This document shows, piece after piece, positions 33,658 to 41,404 of a stretch of DNA of 64,000 nucleotides. The stretch comes from Methylobacterium oryzae (GTDB taxonomy: Bacteria > Pseudomonadota > Alphaproteobacteria > Rhizobiales > Beijerinckiaceae). The stretch spans positions 124,001-188,000 of the forward strand of contig NZ_CP090349.1 in NCBI RefSeq assembly GCF_021398735.1, read 5' to 3'. How positions within the stretch are numbered: the first letter of the stretch is position 1; each line of letters begins with the position of its first letter. The position numbers and the translations under genes are program-made. The notes under the pieces are model-generated. The model did no database searches, was not told the DNA's origin, and saw only the letters and a list, made by a program, of their open reading frames with translations.

Positions 33658-34995
33658 ATGAGCCTAGGATCCGGCGGCGTCACGCACGCCCTACGCCGTA
33701 CGTTTACGACGACGCGCGGGCGTGTATTCGCGCTGCTCTGCCTCGTCTACTTCATCACGTACGTCGATCGGGTGAACCTATCGACGTTGGCGCCGCTGAT
33801 GGCGACCGACCTTCACCTGAACAACGTCGAGCTGGGCTTTGCCCTGTCCTCGTTCGGCTACACCTACGCGCTGTTCCAGATTCTAGGCGGAATGACCGCC
33901 GATCGCCTTGGCGCGCGTCGGACCCTGGTCCTGTGCGGGATTGTGTGGACGGTTGGAACGCTCCTGACCGGGTTTGTCGGCGGCCTGGTCACACTTGTCC
34001 TCGCCCGACTGCTTCTCGGCGTAGGCGAGGGCGCGACCTTCCCTGCCGCCACCACCGCGATGACACGCTGGGTTCCACAGGCCGAGCGCGGCTACGCACA
34101 AGGTGTCGTCCACTCGTGCTCGCGGCTGGCCAACACCGTAACGCCGCCCTTGGTCGTTCTGATGGCGGCCTATCTCGGCTGGCGGGGCACCTTCATAGCG
34201 CTCGCAGCGGTGAGTTTGTCCTGGATCGTCGTCTGGGGCCTTTACTTCCGAGATGAGCCGAGCGCCCATCCGGGTTGCACGCCGGAGGAGCTGGCGGAGT
34301 TGCCGGCACCGCGCAAGGCGATCGGTGGGCCGTCGGAGCCGACCCCTTGGTCGGCGCTCCTGCGCGGTATGCTGCCGACCACGCTGGTGTACTTCTGCTA
34401 TAACTGGACCTTGTGGCTCTACGTGACTTGGCTGCCGAGCTACTTCGTCAAGGCGCAGGGCCTTAACATCAAGGAATCGGCGTTCTTCGCCTTCGGTGTG
34501 TTCGGTGCCGGCGTTGTCGGCGATGCCTTGGGTGGCATCTGGGCCGACCGCATCTATCGCCGTACCAACGACCTCGCGCGGGCGCGTCGCACGGTCATCG
34601 TCGTGAGCCTGCTCGGCTCGATGGTCTGCTTGCTTCCCGTGCTCTTCGTTCACGAACTCGCGGTCGTCGCCCTCTGTTTGAGCGGCGCGTTCTTCTTCCT
34701 CGAACTGACGGTTGGCCCGATCTGGGCGATCCCGATGGATGTGGCACCCAAGCACGCGGGCACGGCCAGCGGCATCATGAACACCGGCTCGGCGATCGCA
34801 GGCATCGTTTCGCCGCTGGCCTTCGGCGTGATCGCTCAGCTTTCCGGAAGCTATGCCCTGCCTTTCGTCGGCTCGATAGCCCTGCTGCTCGTCGGTGCGG
34901 TTTTGGCTTGGCGGCGCCTACCACGGGGCGAGGTGACAGGGAGCGAGACGGCGCATGCGCTGTCGCCGACAGCGGTAACCGGAAACGCGGTTTAG
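33658..34995 (+). CDS. MFS transporter, anion:cation symporter type
   Basis: Inner-membrane secondary transporter of 445 residues with 12 predicted spans. The first span is followed by YFITYVDRVNLSTLAPLMATDL, and the loop 2-3 motif appears as GGMTADRLGARRTL. The pattern matches the ACS family (glucarate, hexuronate, phthalate and similar acids taken up with protons). ATG 33658 has GGGAGGA eleven bases upstream. It is divergent from the CoA-transferase operon and followed by a GntR gene 83 bp downstream; all three are likely one regulon for a carboxylic acid. Confidence 0.92.
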   Translation: MSLGSGGVTHALRRTFTTTRGRVFALLCLVYFITYVDRVNLSTLAPLMATDLHLNNVELGFALSSFGYTYALFQILGGMTADRLGARRTLVLCGIVWTVGTLLTGFVGGLVTLVLARLLLGVGEGATFPAATTAMTRWVPQAERGYAQGVVHSCSRLANTVTPPLVVLMAAYLGWRGTFIALAAVSLSWIVVWGLYFRDEPSAHPGCTPEELAELPAPRKAIGGPSEPTPWSALLRGMLPTTLVYFCYNWTLWLYVTWLPSYFVKAQGLNIKESAFFAFGVFGAGVVGDALGGIWADRIYRRTNDLARARRTVIVVSLLGSMVCLLPVLFVHELAVVALCLSGAFFFLELTVGPIWAIPMDVAPKHAGTASGIMNTGSAIAGIVSPLAFGVIAQLSGSYALPFVGSIALLLVGAVLAWRRLPRGEVTGSETAHALSPTAVTGNAV

Positions 34996-35078
34996 CGGGA
35001 TGCGGTCGCCGAAAAATGTTGCCGGGCGCGCAGCTTCGATATGAAACGGCAGGACAGAGAGACCTCCTGACGAATGCG

Positions 35079-35792
35079 ATGACGCAGCCGACGACCCTTA
35101 TCCGGACCAACCTCCACGACATGCTCGTCGCGGGCATTCGCGAGATGGTGATCGCCGGGGCACTGCGCCCCGGCGACAAGATCTCTGAACAAGCGCTCTG
35201 CCAGCGATACGGCGTCTCGCGTACGCCGTTGCGAGAAGCGCTGAAGGTGCTCGCCTCGGAAGGCATGCTCGAGCTGCTGCCTAGGCGCGGCGCCATCGTG
35301 GCGAATGTCAGTCCGGAGGAGATTGACGAGCTGTTCCCCGTGATGGCAGCCCTTGAGGCGCTCGCGGGTGAATTGGTATGCAAGCATGCCAGCGATGCAG
35401 ACTTGGCGCGCTTAGGTGCCATCCATGAGCATATGATGCGCGCGCATGCAGCCAAGGATGAGCCGACATACTTGGAGGCGAACCGCAGCTTCCACGAGAC
35501 CCTGGTGTCCGTAGCCGGAAACGCCACGCTGACAGCCAGCTATATGCAGATCCTGATGCGGACTCGGGCGTTTCGTTTCGTGGCTCGCAAGAGCCCGGAG
35601 AATTGGCAGGCCGCAGTGCGTGATCACCACGCCATCATGGACGCTTTGAAGGTCCGCAACGCCACTCGATTGTCCCGGCTTCTGCGGCGGCACGTGATGG
35701 GTGTGACGGTCAAGATCGCTCGGGATGCCATCGCCGCAGCCGCAGACGGGAACGCCTCCATCGAAGCCGGCGAGCTGCCGAAATCCGCCTGA
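35079..35792 (+). CDS. GntR-family regulator, FadR/FCD subgroup
   Basis: Regulator of 237 residues. The winged HTH is at about 15-75 (GALRPGDKISEQALCQRYGVSRTPLREALKVLASEGMLELLPRRGAIVA). The all-helical FCD ligand domain is at about 85-215, with metal-ligand-like His residues in ANRSFHETLVSVAGN and RDHHAIMDAL. ATG 35079 is supported by similarity; the open frame extends upstream into the MFS gene without homology. FCD regulators bind carboxylic acids, in keeping with the neighbouring MFS carrier and CoA-transferase, and the TGCAT palindromes at 33471-33561 are its probable targets. Confidence 0.9.
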   Translation: MTQPTTLIRTNLHDMLVAGIREMVIAGALRPGDKISEQALCQRYGVSRTPLREALKVLASEGMLELLPRRGAIVANVSPEEIDELFPVMAALEALAGELVCKHASDADLARLGAIHEHMMRAHAAKDEPTYLEANRSFHETLVSVAGNATLTASYMQILMRTRAFRFVARKSPENWQAAVRDHHAIMDALKVRNATRLSRLLRRHVMGVTVKIARDAIAAAADGNASIEAGELPKSA

Positions 35793-35794
35793 CA

Positions 35795-35970
35795 GCAGAC
35801 CGAACTTGGCCGAAAACGGAATGGCTGCTTCCGGGCAGATGTATGGAAAAAGCGGACGGCCTTCTATCGACCCGATCCGGCCGCCGGGACCGCCGCCAGC
35901 ACTTCTCCAGAGCGGTCGTTCATCGGCCCTTCGGCGGCTACGGCTCAGGGCGGAAAGCGGTCGGTCCGGC
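35795..35970. repeat. Dispersed intergenic repeat, copy 5
   Basis: Starts directly after the GntR stop: ACTTGGCCGAAAACGGAATGG, CTGCTTCCGGGCAG, AAAGCGGACGGCCTTCTATC, GCCGCCGGGACCGCC, CTCCAGAGCGGTCGTTCATC and ACGGCTCAGGG. The order is the same as in 36860-37030 (copy 6), but the left GTCCGCTT block is missing. Confidence 0.65.
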
Positions 35971-35986
35971 AGCGCTATTTGCAGTA

Positions 35987-36166
35987 TTACGGCATCGAGT
36001 TAGGGTCGCCGGGCCAATGCTTCGTAGGGTCGTCGCGTTCGCCTGACGCACTTGCCAGCCATCGCCTTCGACCAAGACGGCGCGGCTTCTGAGAAAGGTA
36101 GAAAACTGCGGCTAAAACAACCAGAGCCACCGCGACGCCAATAACCACTAGCAAAGCCTCATACAT
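35987..36166 (-). CDS. Small single-span membrane protein (59 residues)
   Basis: Starts ATG at 36166 with GGAG eight bases upstream. The N-terminus MYEALLVVIGVAVALVVLAA is one hydrophobic span, followed by a strongly basic stretch (KPRRLGRRRW) and a polar tail ending DPNSMP. This gives a tail-in-cytoplasm, positive-inside topology. I recognise no family. It stands alone between a dispersed repeat and the Imm50-like gene on the same strand. Confidence 0.55.
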   Translation of the reverse strand: MYEALLVVIGVAVALVVLAAVFYLSQKPRRLGRRRWLASASGERDDPTKHWPGDPNSMP

Positions 36167-36258
36167 CGCGCCGCTCCAAGGCCGTGGTCTATCTTACGAT
36201 CGGCCAATTCCAATGTCTCATCCACCCACTGAAGCTAGCTAAAGTTGGAAATTGAGCT

Positions 36259-36720
36259 TCATGCGTCCATGGTATTTGGCGCACCCGGCTGGAGGGTGAT
36301 TGAGACGGAGCGCGCACGGATCAGACCATCCAAGCCGTAGCAGGGCTCAAGCTCGATCTCGATGTCTCTTGGTAGCGGATCGAGAGCAAGATGGCCCCGC
36401 CGCTCTGGGCGGTCAGGCGCGCGGCGCAGGATCAGCCCACCGATGACGTTCTGATGGCTGAAACCATCGAGTTGCAGGTCCATGATCCCGTCGAGGGCAA
36501 ACGACACGATGGCCTGCCGTTCGAGCATAAGGAAGCCACCCTCGCCGACCTTATCCGTCGTGATCCAACCATGAAGGCGTAGCGTGCTCTGCCCTTTGCG
36601 TCGAAGATCGAGGCTCAAAATCTCAGCGTCGTGGAAGCTCGGCACGCGACCGAACCAACGCAGAAGCTCCGCGCCACCGGACACCTCATGGTAGATCGTT
36701 TCGTCCTGTTCGGCCGCCAT
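36259..36720 (-). CDS. Imm50-like immunity-type protein
   Basis: Protein of about 153 residues. RWFGRVPSFHDAEILSLDL near residue 22 is the signature opening of the Imm50 family, followed by beta-rich segments with IMDLQLDGFSHQNVIGGLILRR. Imm50 proteins were defined as predicted antidotes in polymorphic-toxin loci, though many occur without a toxin. No toxin, Rhs or secretion gene lies nearby, so it is an orphan here. The open frame includes three more codons upstream (36729). Its role as immunity protein is unproven. Confidence 0.65.
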   Translation of the reverse strand: MAAEQDETIYHEVSGGAELLRWFGRVPSFHDAEILSLDLRRKGQSTLRLHGWITTDKVGEGGFLMLERQAIVSFALDGIMDLQLDGFSHQNVIGGLILRRAPDRPERRGHLALDPLPRDIEIELEPCYGLDGLIRARSVSITLQPGAPNTMDA

Positions 36721-36779
36721 GCAGAACATTCAGCCATGGCCACGAAGGGTCTGCAATGGGTCGGGAGCGGGCGGAGCAA

Positions 36780-37035
36780 CCACGTCCGCTTCCTTACCTT
36801 ATCGCCCGTTAGCAGACCGGCAGAAAAGCACCCAACCTAGCGTTCAGTGGCGCCAGCCAGCGAGGCCGGAAGTGGCCGTACGCGGAATGGCTGCTTCGGA
36901 GCAGGTGTGCCGGAAAAGCGGACGGCCTCCTATCGACCCAACTCAGCCGCCGGGAACGCCATTTGCGTTTCTCCAAAGCGGTCGTTCGTCGGCCGCTCCG
37001 CAAGTTCGGCTCGGGGTGGGCTGCAGACCTTAGCC
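36780..37035. repeat. Dispersed intergenic repeat, copy 6 (longest)
   Basis: About 250 bp carrying all blocks in order: CACGTCCGCTTCC (36781), AGACCGGCAGAAAAGCACCC, GCCGGAAGTGGCCGTACGCG, GAATGGCTGCTTCGGAGCAG, AAAGCGGACGGCCTCCTATC, GCCGCCGGGAACGCC, AAAGCGGTCGTTCGTCGGCC and TTCGGCTCGGGGTGGGCTGC. It can serve as the reference copy for the family. Confidence 0.65.
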
Positions 37036-37094
37036 CATCTCCCGAGAGCGGCCATTCCGCTTCCAATGGATGAGGCCTCTTCTTGACCTTACCA

Positions 37095-37496
37095 CTAGCG
37101 ACCAGTTCGCTTCGCGATATCGAGGAGACGCTGGGTCTCTGCCAGCGTCACATTCAACTTCGCGTGCGCTTCGCGAAGCTCTACAATCAGTCCTGCCGTG
37201 CGCCTCATCTCCGCTCGACCTTTGTGAAGCTGTAGCTTGGCCGGTTGTTTTGTGCGCTTTTGCCCGCGATCGAGTACCTCAGCGAAAGGCACCGCCATCA
37301 GAACGGTGCCATGCGCATCGGTGATCTCGAAGCCATACCGGATTGGGTTCTTCGCGGTGGAGGCCAGATCGGAGCCCATTCCCGGCACAGCCTTGAAGGC
37401 TTCAAGATATGCCGCCTCAACGCTGGCGAGATCCAAGCCTTCGTCGTCGTGGTCCAGACCGTCCGGACCACGGAGGTGGAAGTAGAATTTAGGCAT
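37095..37496 (-). CDS. DUF6894-family protein with C-terminal helical extension
   Basis: Protein of 133 residues. The N-terminus MPKFYFHLRGPDGLDHDDEGLDLASVEAAYLEAFKAVPGM follows the DUF6894 pattern, ending in strands with YGFEITDAHGTVLMAVPFAEVL. The extra 50 residues are charged and helical (LQLHKGRAEMRRTAGLIVELREAHAKLNVTLAETQRLLDIA), probably a coiled coil, and are absent from the member at 27016..27291. The family has no known function. It stands alone between repeat copy 6 and a gene-free gap. Confidence 0.75.
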   Translation of the reverse strand: MPKFYFHLRGPDGLDHDDEGLDLASVEAAYLEAFKAVPGMGSDLASTAKNPIRYGFEITDAHGTVLMAVPFAEVLDRGQKRTKQPAKLQLHKGRAEMRRTAGLIVELREAHAKLNVTLAETQRLLDIAKRTGR

Positions 37497-37817
37497 CTAC
37501 CGTTCGCGATGAAGGTGCCTTCTTAATGCCAGCGTGCTCTGGTCGATCTGGATCGCCAAGTTTCAGGGCGTACAGCGGAAATCTTGGCCGATCAGTCGCA
37601 CCCTTGGAGAACAGAACTTCGAACCTTTGTACTGCCTGGAAGCTGACGTGTCACCTTCGGCCCAGGCCGGCGTTACGATCCGACCCCTCCGACCAAACGC
37701 GGCCGGGCTCTGCCAAACCGTGCCGCTTCCCCGCCGCGCTGACGCTGTTGAGCATCTCCGATCGCACCAGCGCGTGCTGGCCGCCAACATCCCACGCGAG
37801 GTGGGCAGATCCGTCGG
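37497..37817. other. Gap without supported gene
   Basis: About 320 bp between DUF6894 and the CheB-CheR fusion. Plus-strand open frames here have no ribosome-binding site and no family similarity. I see no repeat, hairpin or promoter. Confidence 0.4.
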
Positions 37818-40382
37818 TCATTCCTGCTCCAGCAGGTTCGTGAAGTTTGCGACGATCCCGGGCCTCCGGCCGCCCTTGCGGGACGAGGCCATCAACCGGA
37901 CCCGGTAGCGGGCGCCGTCCGCCCCCTCGATCGTCCGCTCGGAGGGACGGTTCGCCGCCAGCACTGTCGGGATCTCGTCCACCAGCCATGCCAGGGGGAT
38001 CGGCGCCGAAAAGTTGCGCAAGGACCGGCCGACGTCGCTCGGCTGCAAGCCGAAGATCTGCGCCGCTGCGTTGGTGAACATGCGGATGTGGAAATCCGGT
38101 GTCAGGAGTACGCTCGCGATGTTCATGCCCTCGAACAGCGTGGCCTGATCGTCGGTCAACTGATCGACGGCCTCGATCTTGGACGCGAGCTCGGAGTTCA
38201 TTGTCTGAAGCTCCTCATTCAGAGACTGTGTCTCCTCCTTCGAAGCCTCAAGCTCCTCGTTGGCGGCCTGCATCTCTTCGTTGACGGAGTAAAGTTCCTC
38301 GTTCGAAGATTTTAGCTCCTCAAGGGACGTCTCATACTCCTCGATCACGGCCTGGAGCCGTTCGCGCGTCACGCTCAATTCGCGCTCCAGGCCCTGGAGC
38401 GCCGTGTCCCGCTCGTTCGCCTTCAGGGCCTGCTGCCGCTCCCTCTCGACCGGCGCGGCCGCCTCGTTGAACACGACCAGGAAGAGCGGCTCGACCGCGC
38501 CGGGCGTGTTCAGCGGCTTGACCACAAGGGAGATCGACTGGAAACGGCCGTCCGGCAGCTCGACGCCGATGCCTTCGCGCACGACCAGAATGTTGCCCTC
38601 GATCGCCTCGCGCAAGGCAGTCCGGAGATCCAGCCGCAGGCCTTTACGCGCCATCGCAGCCAGCTCCCGGGTCGGCTGGCCGGGCACGACCTCCAGGTGA
38701 TCGCCGATCCGCGATGAGTAGTGCACGGCCTCGCCCGTCCGCGTCACGACCGCGTGGGGCGGCGTGAACTCGGACAGCATCTGCGTCTCGACCGCGTGTC
38801 GCAGGGCGGCGTGCGTCGTCACGTTGCGCCGCTGCGGGTGGCCCGCATTTGCAAGGATTGGCGTATCCGTCCCGGACATCGGCCGCAACCGGGCCGGCGG
38901 GATCGCGTCGCGAGCCTGGAAGATGCGGTGCTGCTTGTCGATCGTCTCGAACAGGTCCTCGAACCGCGTCACGTTCTCGGCCATGCCGATAAACAAATAG
39001 CCGCGCGGGCGCAGGGCGTAGTGCAGAACCGGCATCAGCTGTTGCTGGGCCTCGACGCCGAGGTAGATCATCAGGTTGCGGCAGGACACGAGATCGAGGC
39101 GCGAGAACGGCGGATCGCGCAGCACATTGTGAGGGGCGAAGGTGCACAGGTCGCGCACGGCCTTCTCGACCACCGCGCTGTCGCCCTCGACGACGAAATG
39201 CTGCCCGATCCGCTCAGGCGAGACGGCGGACAGGTAGGCTGTCGGGTAGCGGCCAGTCCGGGCGACCGTGAGCGCGCGCTCGTCGATGTCAGTGGCGAAG
39301 ATCTGCACGCGCGGCGGATCCGCCAGGGTGACCATGTGCTCGCGCAGGAGGATGGCCAGAGAGTAGACCTCCTCACCGGTCGAGCAGGCCGGCACCCAAA
39401 TCCGTATGACATCGGTCGCCGCGCGTGCGTCGAACAGCTTTGGGATGACCTGGGCGGTCAGGGCCTCGAAGGCAGCGGCATCGCGGAAGAAGTTCGTCAC
39501 ACCAATCAGCAAGTCCCGGAACAGCACCCCAACCTCGGCCGGGTCAGCCCGCAGCAGCTTGAGATAGCTGTCCAGTCCGGACGCGCCGACGACGCCGATG
39601 CGCCGCTGCAGGCGGCGTCCGAAGGTGCTTGGCTTGTAGCCCGAGAAGTCGTGGCCGACCTGCCGGCGGAGGATGGCGAAGATCTCGGTGAGAAGCTCGG
39701 CCTCGAACTCCCGCGCGACCCCGTCGGCCTGCGCATCCGGTGCGTTCGGCGCGGCGGCGACGTGCGCGGCGATCCGGTCGCCCATCCGTTCGGCCGTCTC
39801 GCCGAAATCAACGAAGCCGGTCCGCAGCGAGCTGAGCGGCATGTCGGCGGTCTCGGGGCCGTAGCCATCCGCGGTCTGGGCCAGGGTCAGGCCACCGTGC
39901 TCCTTGATCGCCTTGATGCCGATGGCGCCGTCGCCGTCGCCGCCGGACAGTATCACACCGACCGCACGCTCGCCCTGGTCGAGGGCCAGGGCTGTCAGGA
40001 AGATGTCGATCGGCTTGGTTTGGCGGCCCTCCCCAAGCGGGGTCAACGTCAGCCGCCCGCCCGCGATGCCCATGACGAAACCGGATGGCATGACGTAGAC
40101 GGTGCCCGGCCCCACCGGGACGCCGTCGGCGGCGGCTTCGACCTTGAGCGGCGTGAGCCGGGCCAGCACGTCCGGGAGCAGGCTCTTGTGCTCCCGGCCG
40201 AGATGCGTGACGACGACGAAGGCCGCCTCCAGCCTCTCCGGCACCCCGCGGAAAAAGCCCCGCATCGCCTCGATGCCGCCCGCGGACGCGCCGATGCCGA
40301 CGATCGGAAAGTGGTCCTGGTCTATCACCGCGTTCTTAGCCCTCGGATCAATGCCGCGCCGTGCAACAGGTCCCAGCATCAC
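37818..40382 (-). CDS. CheB-CheR fusion with coiled coil and PAS domain
   Basis: Multidomain signalling protein of 854 residues. A CheB methylesterase domain at about 25-205 has the Ser-His-Asp triad (GASAGG with Ser33, THLG with His60, SGGDGDGA with the Asp). A CheR methyltransferase domain at about 215-490 includes RLQRRIG, VPACSTGEEVYSLAI (SAM-binding) and FSRLDLVSCRNLMIYL. A linker with a degenerate PAS-like segment follows, then a Glu-rich coiled coil at about 640-715, and a final PAS domain at about 725-845. Many homologues end in a histidine kinase; this one stops after PAS, so it can modify receptors but not phosphorylate. It may act on chemoreceptors such as 28232..29923. Confidence 0.92.
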   Translation of the reverse strand: MMLGPVARRGIDPRAKNAVIDQDHFPIVGIGASAGGIEAMRGFFRGVPERLEAAFVVVTHLGREHKSLLPDVLARLTPLKVEAAADGVPVGPGTVYVMPSGFVMGIAGGRLTLTPLGEGRQTKPIDIFLTALALDQGERAVGVILSGGDGDGAIGIKAIKEHGGLTLAQTADGYGPETADMPLSSLRTGFVDFGETAERMGDRIAAHVAAAPNAPDAQADGVAREFEAELLTEIFAILRRQVGHDFSGYKPSTFGRRLQRRIGVVGASGLDSYLKLLRADPAEVGVLFRDLLIGVTNFFRDAAAFEALTAQVIPKLFDARAATDVIRIWVPACSTGEEVYSLAILLREHMVTLADPPRVQIFATDIDERALTVARTGRYPTAYLSAVSPERIGQHFVVEGDSAVVEKAVRDLCTFAPHNVLRDPPFSRLDLVSCRNLMIYLGVEAQQQLMPVLHYALRPRGYLFIGMAENVTRFEDLFETIDKQHRIFQARDAIPPARLRPMSGTDTPILANAGHPQRRNVTTHAALRHAVETQMLSEFTPPHAVVTRTGEAVHYSSRIGDHLEVVPGQPTRELAAMARKGLRLDLRTALREAIEGNILVVREGIGVELPDGRFQSISLVVKPLNTPGAVEPLFLVVFNEAAAPVERERQQALKANERDTALQGLERELSVTRERLQAVIEEYETSLEELKSSNEELYSVNEEMQAANEELEASKEETQSLNEELQTMNSELASKIEAVDQLTDDQATLFEGMNIASVLLTPDFHIRMFTNAAAQIFGLQPSDVGRSLRNFSAPIPLAWLVDEIPTVLAANRPSERTIEGADGARYRVRLMASSRKGGRRPGIVANFTNLLEQE

Positions 40383-40417
40383 GTGTTCTGGCCCGATGTC
40401 GAGGACGGCTGCGCGGA

Positions 40418-40672
40418 TCAGCTGTCGTGCGTGGCTTCCTGCACCACGTAGGCGAGGCAGCGGGCCCGAGCCTCGGGGCTCTTCAGCCGCACGAACAGGC
40501 GCAGCAGCGCCACCACTTCGGCGGGATGATCTTCGCCGGGATGATCCAGCCCTTCCACGATCATGCCGGCGTCCGGTGTCCCGGGCGGGTAAGCCGTTAG
40601 GAACGTCGCGATTGGGACGCCCAGCGTCTGGGCGATGCGGACCAGCGCACCGCCGTCGTCGTCGTGATTCAT
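40418..40672 (-). CDS. Small protein of unknown function (84 residues)
   Basis: Starts MNHDDDGGALVRIAQTLGVP behind a good Shine-Dalgarno (GAGGAGGCCAGG). The N-terminal helix resembles part of a helix-turn-helix but no complete HTH can be traced. The C-terminus (VVALLRLFVRLKSPEARARCLAYV) is an amphipathic helix of a kind seen at the end of XRE proteins. It lies 35 bp upstream of the CheB-CheR gene on the same strand and may be co-transcribed with it. Confidence 0.6.
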   Translation of the reverse strand: MNHDDDGGALVRIAQTLGVPIATFLTAYPPGTPDAGMIVEGLDHPGEDHPAEVVALLRLFVRLKSPEARARCLAYVVQEATHDS

Positions 40673-40706
40673 CCTGGCCTCCTCGCCGATCTCTGTGCCG
40701 CGTCGC

Positions 40707-41027
40707 TTAATGTACGGCGATCCCGGCCGCCCGCGGCCCCATCACGCGGGCGATGCGACGCCCTACATGGTGGAGCACGTGGCCGAGTAGCAGACGGGTC
40801 TGGGGGTCGGGCTCATCTTCCGCTGCCTCATAGGCCTCGATGAGAGACGTCACCAAGTGTTTCGAAGGGCCGGGGTCGCTGCCGGGTGCCAGTGGCCCGG
40901 CCGCCTGCTCGCGGGAGCGCCTGACGAGGTCGCGCGAGGCCTGGAGCGTCCGCCGCGTCTCCTCGGCCGCAGCGCGCAACTCACGGGCGACTTCAAGGCA
41001 CCGATCTGCGTGGGGGCGGTCCACCAT
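40707..41027 (-). CDS. Small helical protein of unknown function
   Basis: About 106 residues from ATG 41027 (MVDRPHADRCLEVARELRAAAEETRRTLQASRDLVRRS); an in-frame ATG at 41045 adds six residues. It is rich in Arg, Glu and Ala and predicted almost wholly helical, ending LLGHVLHHVGRRIARVMGPRAAG. It is 34 bp upstream of the previous small gene and likely in one transcript with it and the CheB-CheR fusion, so a role in that signalling unit is possible. No family recognised. Confidence 0.55.
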   Translation of the reverse strand: MVDRPHADRCLEVARELRAAAEETRRTLQASRDLVRRSREQAAGPLAPGSDPGPSKHLVTSLIEAYEAAEDEPDPQTRLLLGHVLHHVGRRIARVMGPRAAGIAVH

Positions 41028-41304
41028 GGGCACTCCAAGCTGCACTGAATACCCGCACTTAGCTCACTTCTAAGCGGGCGCTGGGACCGTGCGCTCTATT
41101 TCTAGGTGTGGCAATCCAGATATCGAATTCGATCGCGATTGAGATGATCTAACGTCAGCAACCGCCGCAGGTCGTTTTTCGAGATTTTCGCATGAAGCGA
41201 ACGGACGCGAGTACACTCGCTGATTTTCGAGGGATTCCTTCAATAAGATGCCGGGAAGCGGAGCTTTCGGCCGTCTGTAACAGGCCGTGAATGGTCCCCA
41301 CAGC

Positions 41305-41398
41305 TATGTCCGCTTAGATACATCCGCCGTCCGGAAGCGGAACAGCTTAAAACCACCCACCTCGGTCATCCAGAGGCACATTCCAGCGGGCTGGAAAT
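41305..41398. repeat. Dispersed intergenic repeat, copy 7 (left part, split by IS1182)
   Basis: TATGTCCGCTTAGATACATC, CCGTCCGGAAGCGGAACAGC, AAAACCACCCACCTCGGTC, ATCCAGAGGCACATTCCAGC and CTGGAAATGG follow copy 3 closely. The repeat is broken at GGCCGA (41399-41404), where the IS begins; it resumes at 42931. The remaining gap 41046-41304 holds nothing recognisable. Confidence 0.65.
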
Positions 41399-41404
41399 GG
41401 CCGA

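Noticed and set aside
36259..37496. Toxin-immunity locus
   Set aside because: Imm50-like gene present, but neighbours are a repeat and a DUF6894 protein with no toxin or secretion domain.
38721..40451. 576-codon plus-strand frame
   Set aside because: Antisense to the CheB-CheR fusion, whose catalytic motifs are intact.
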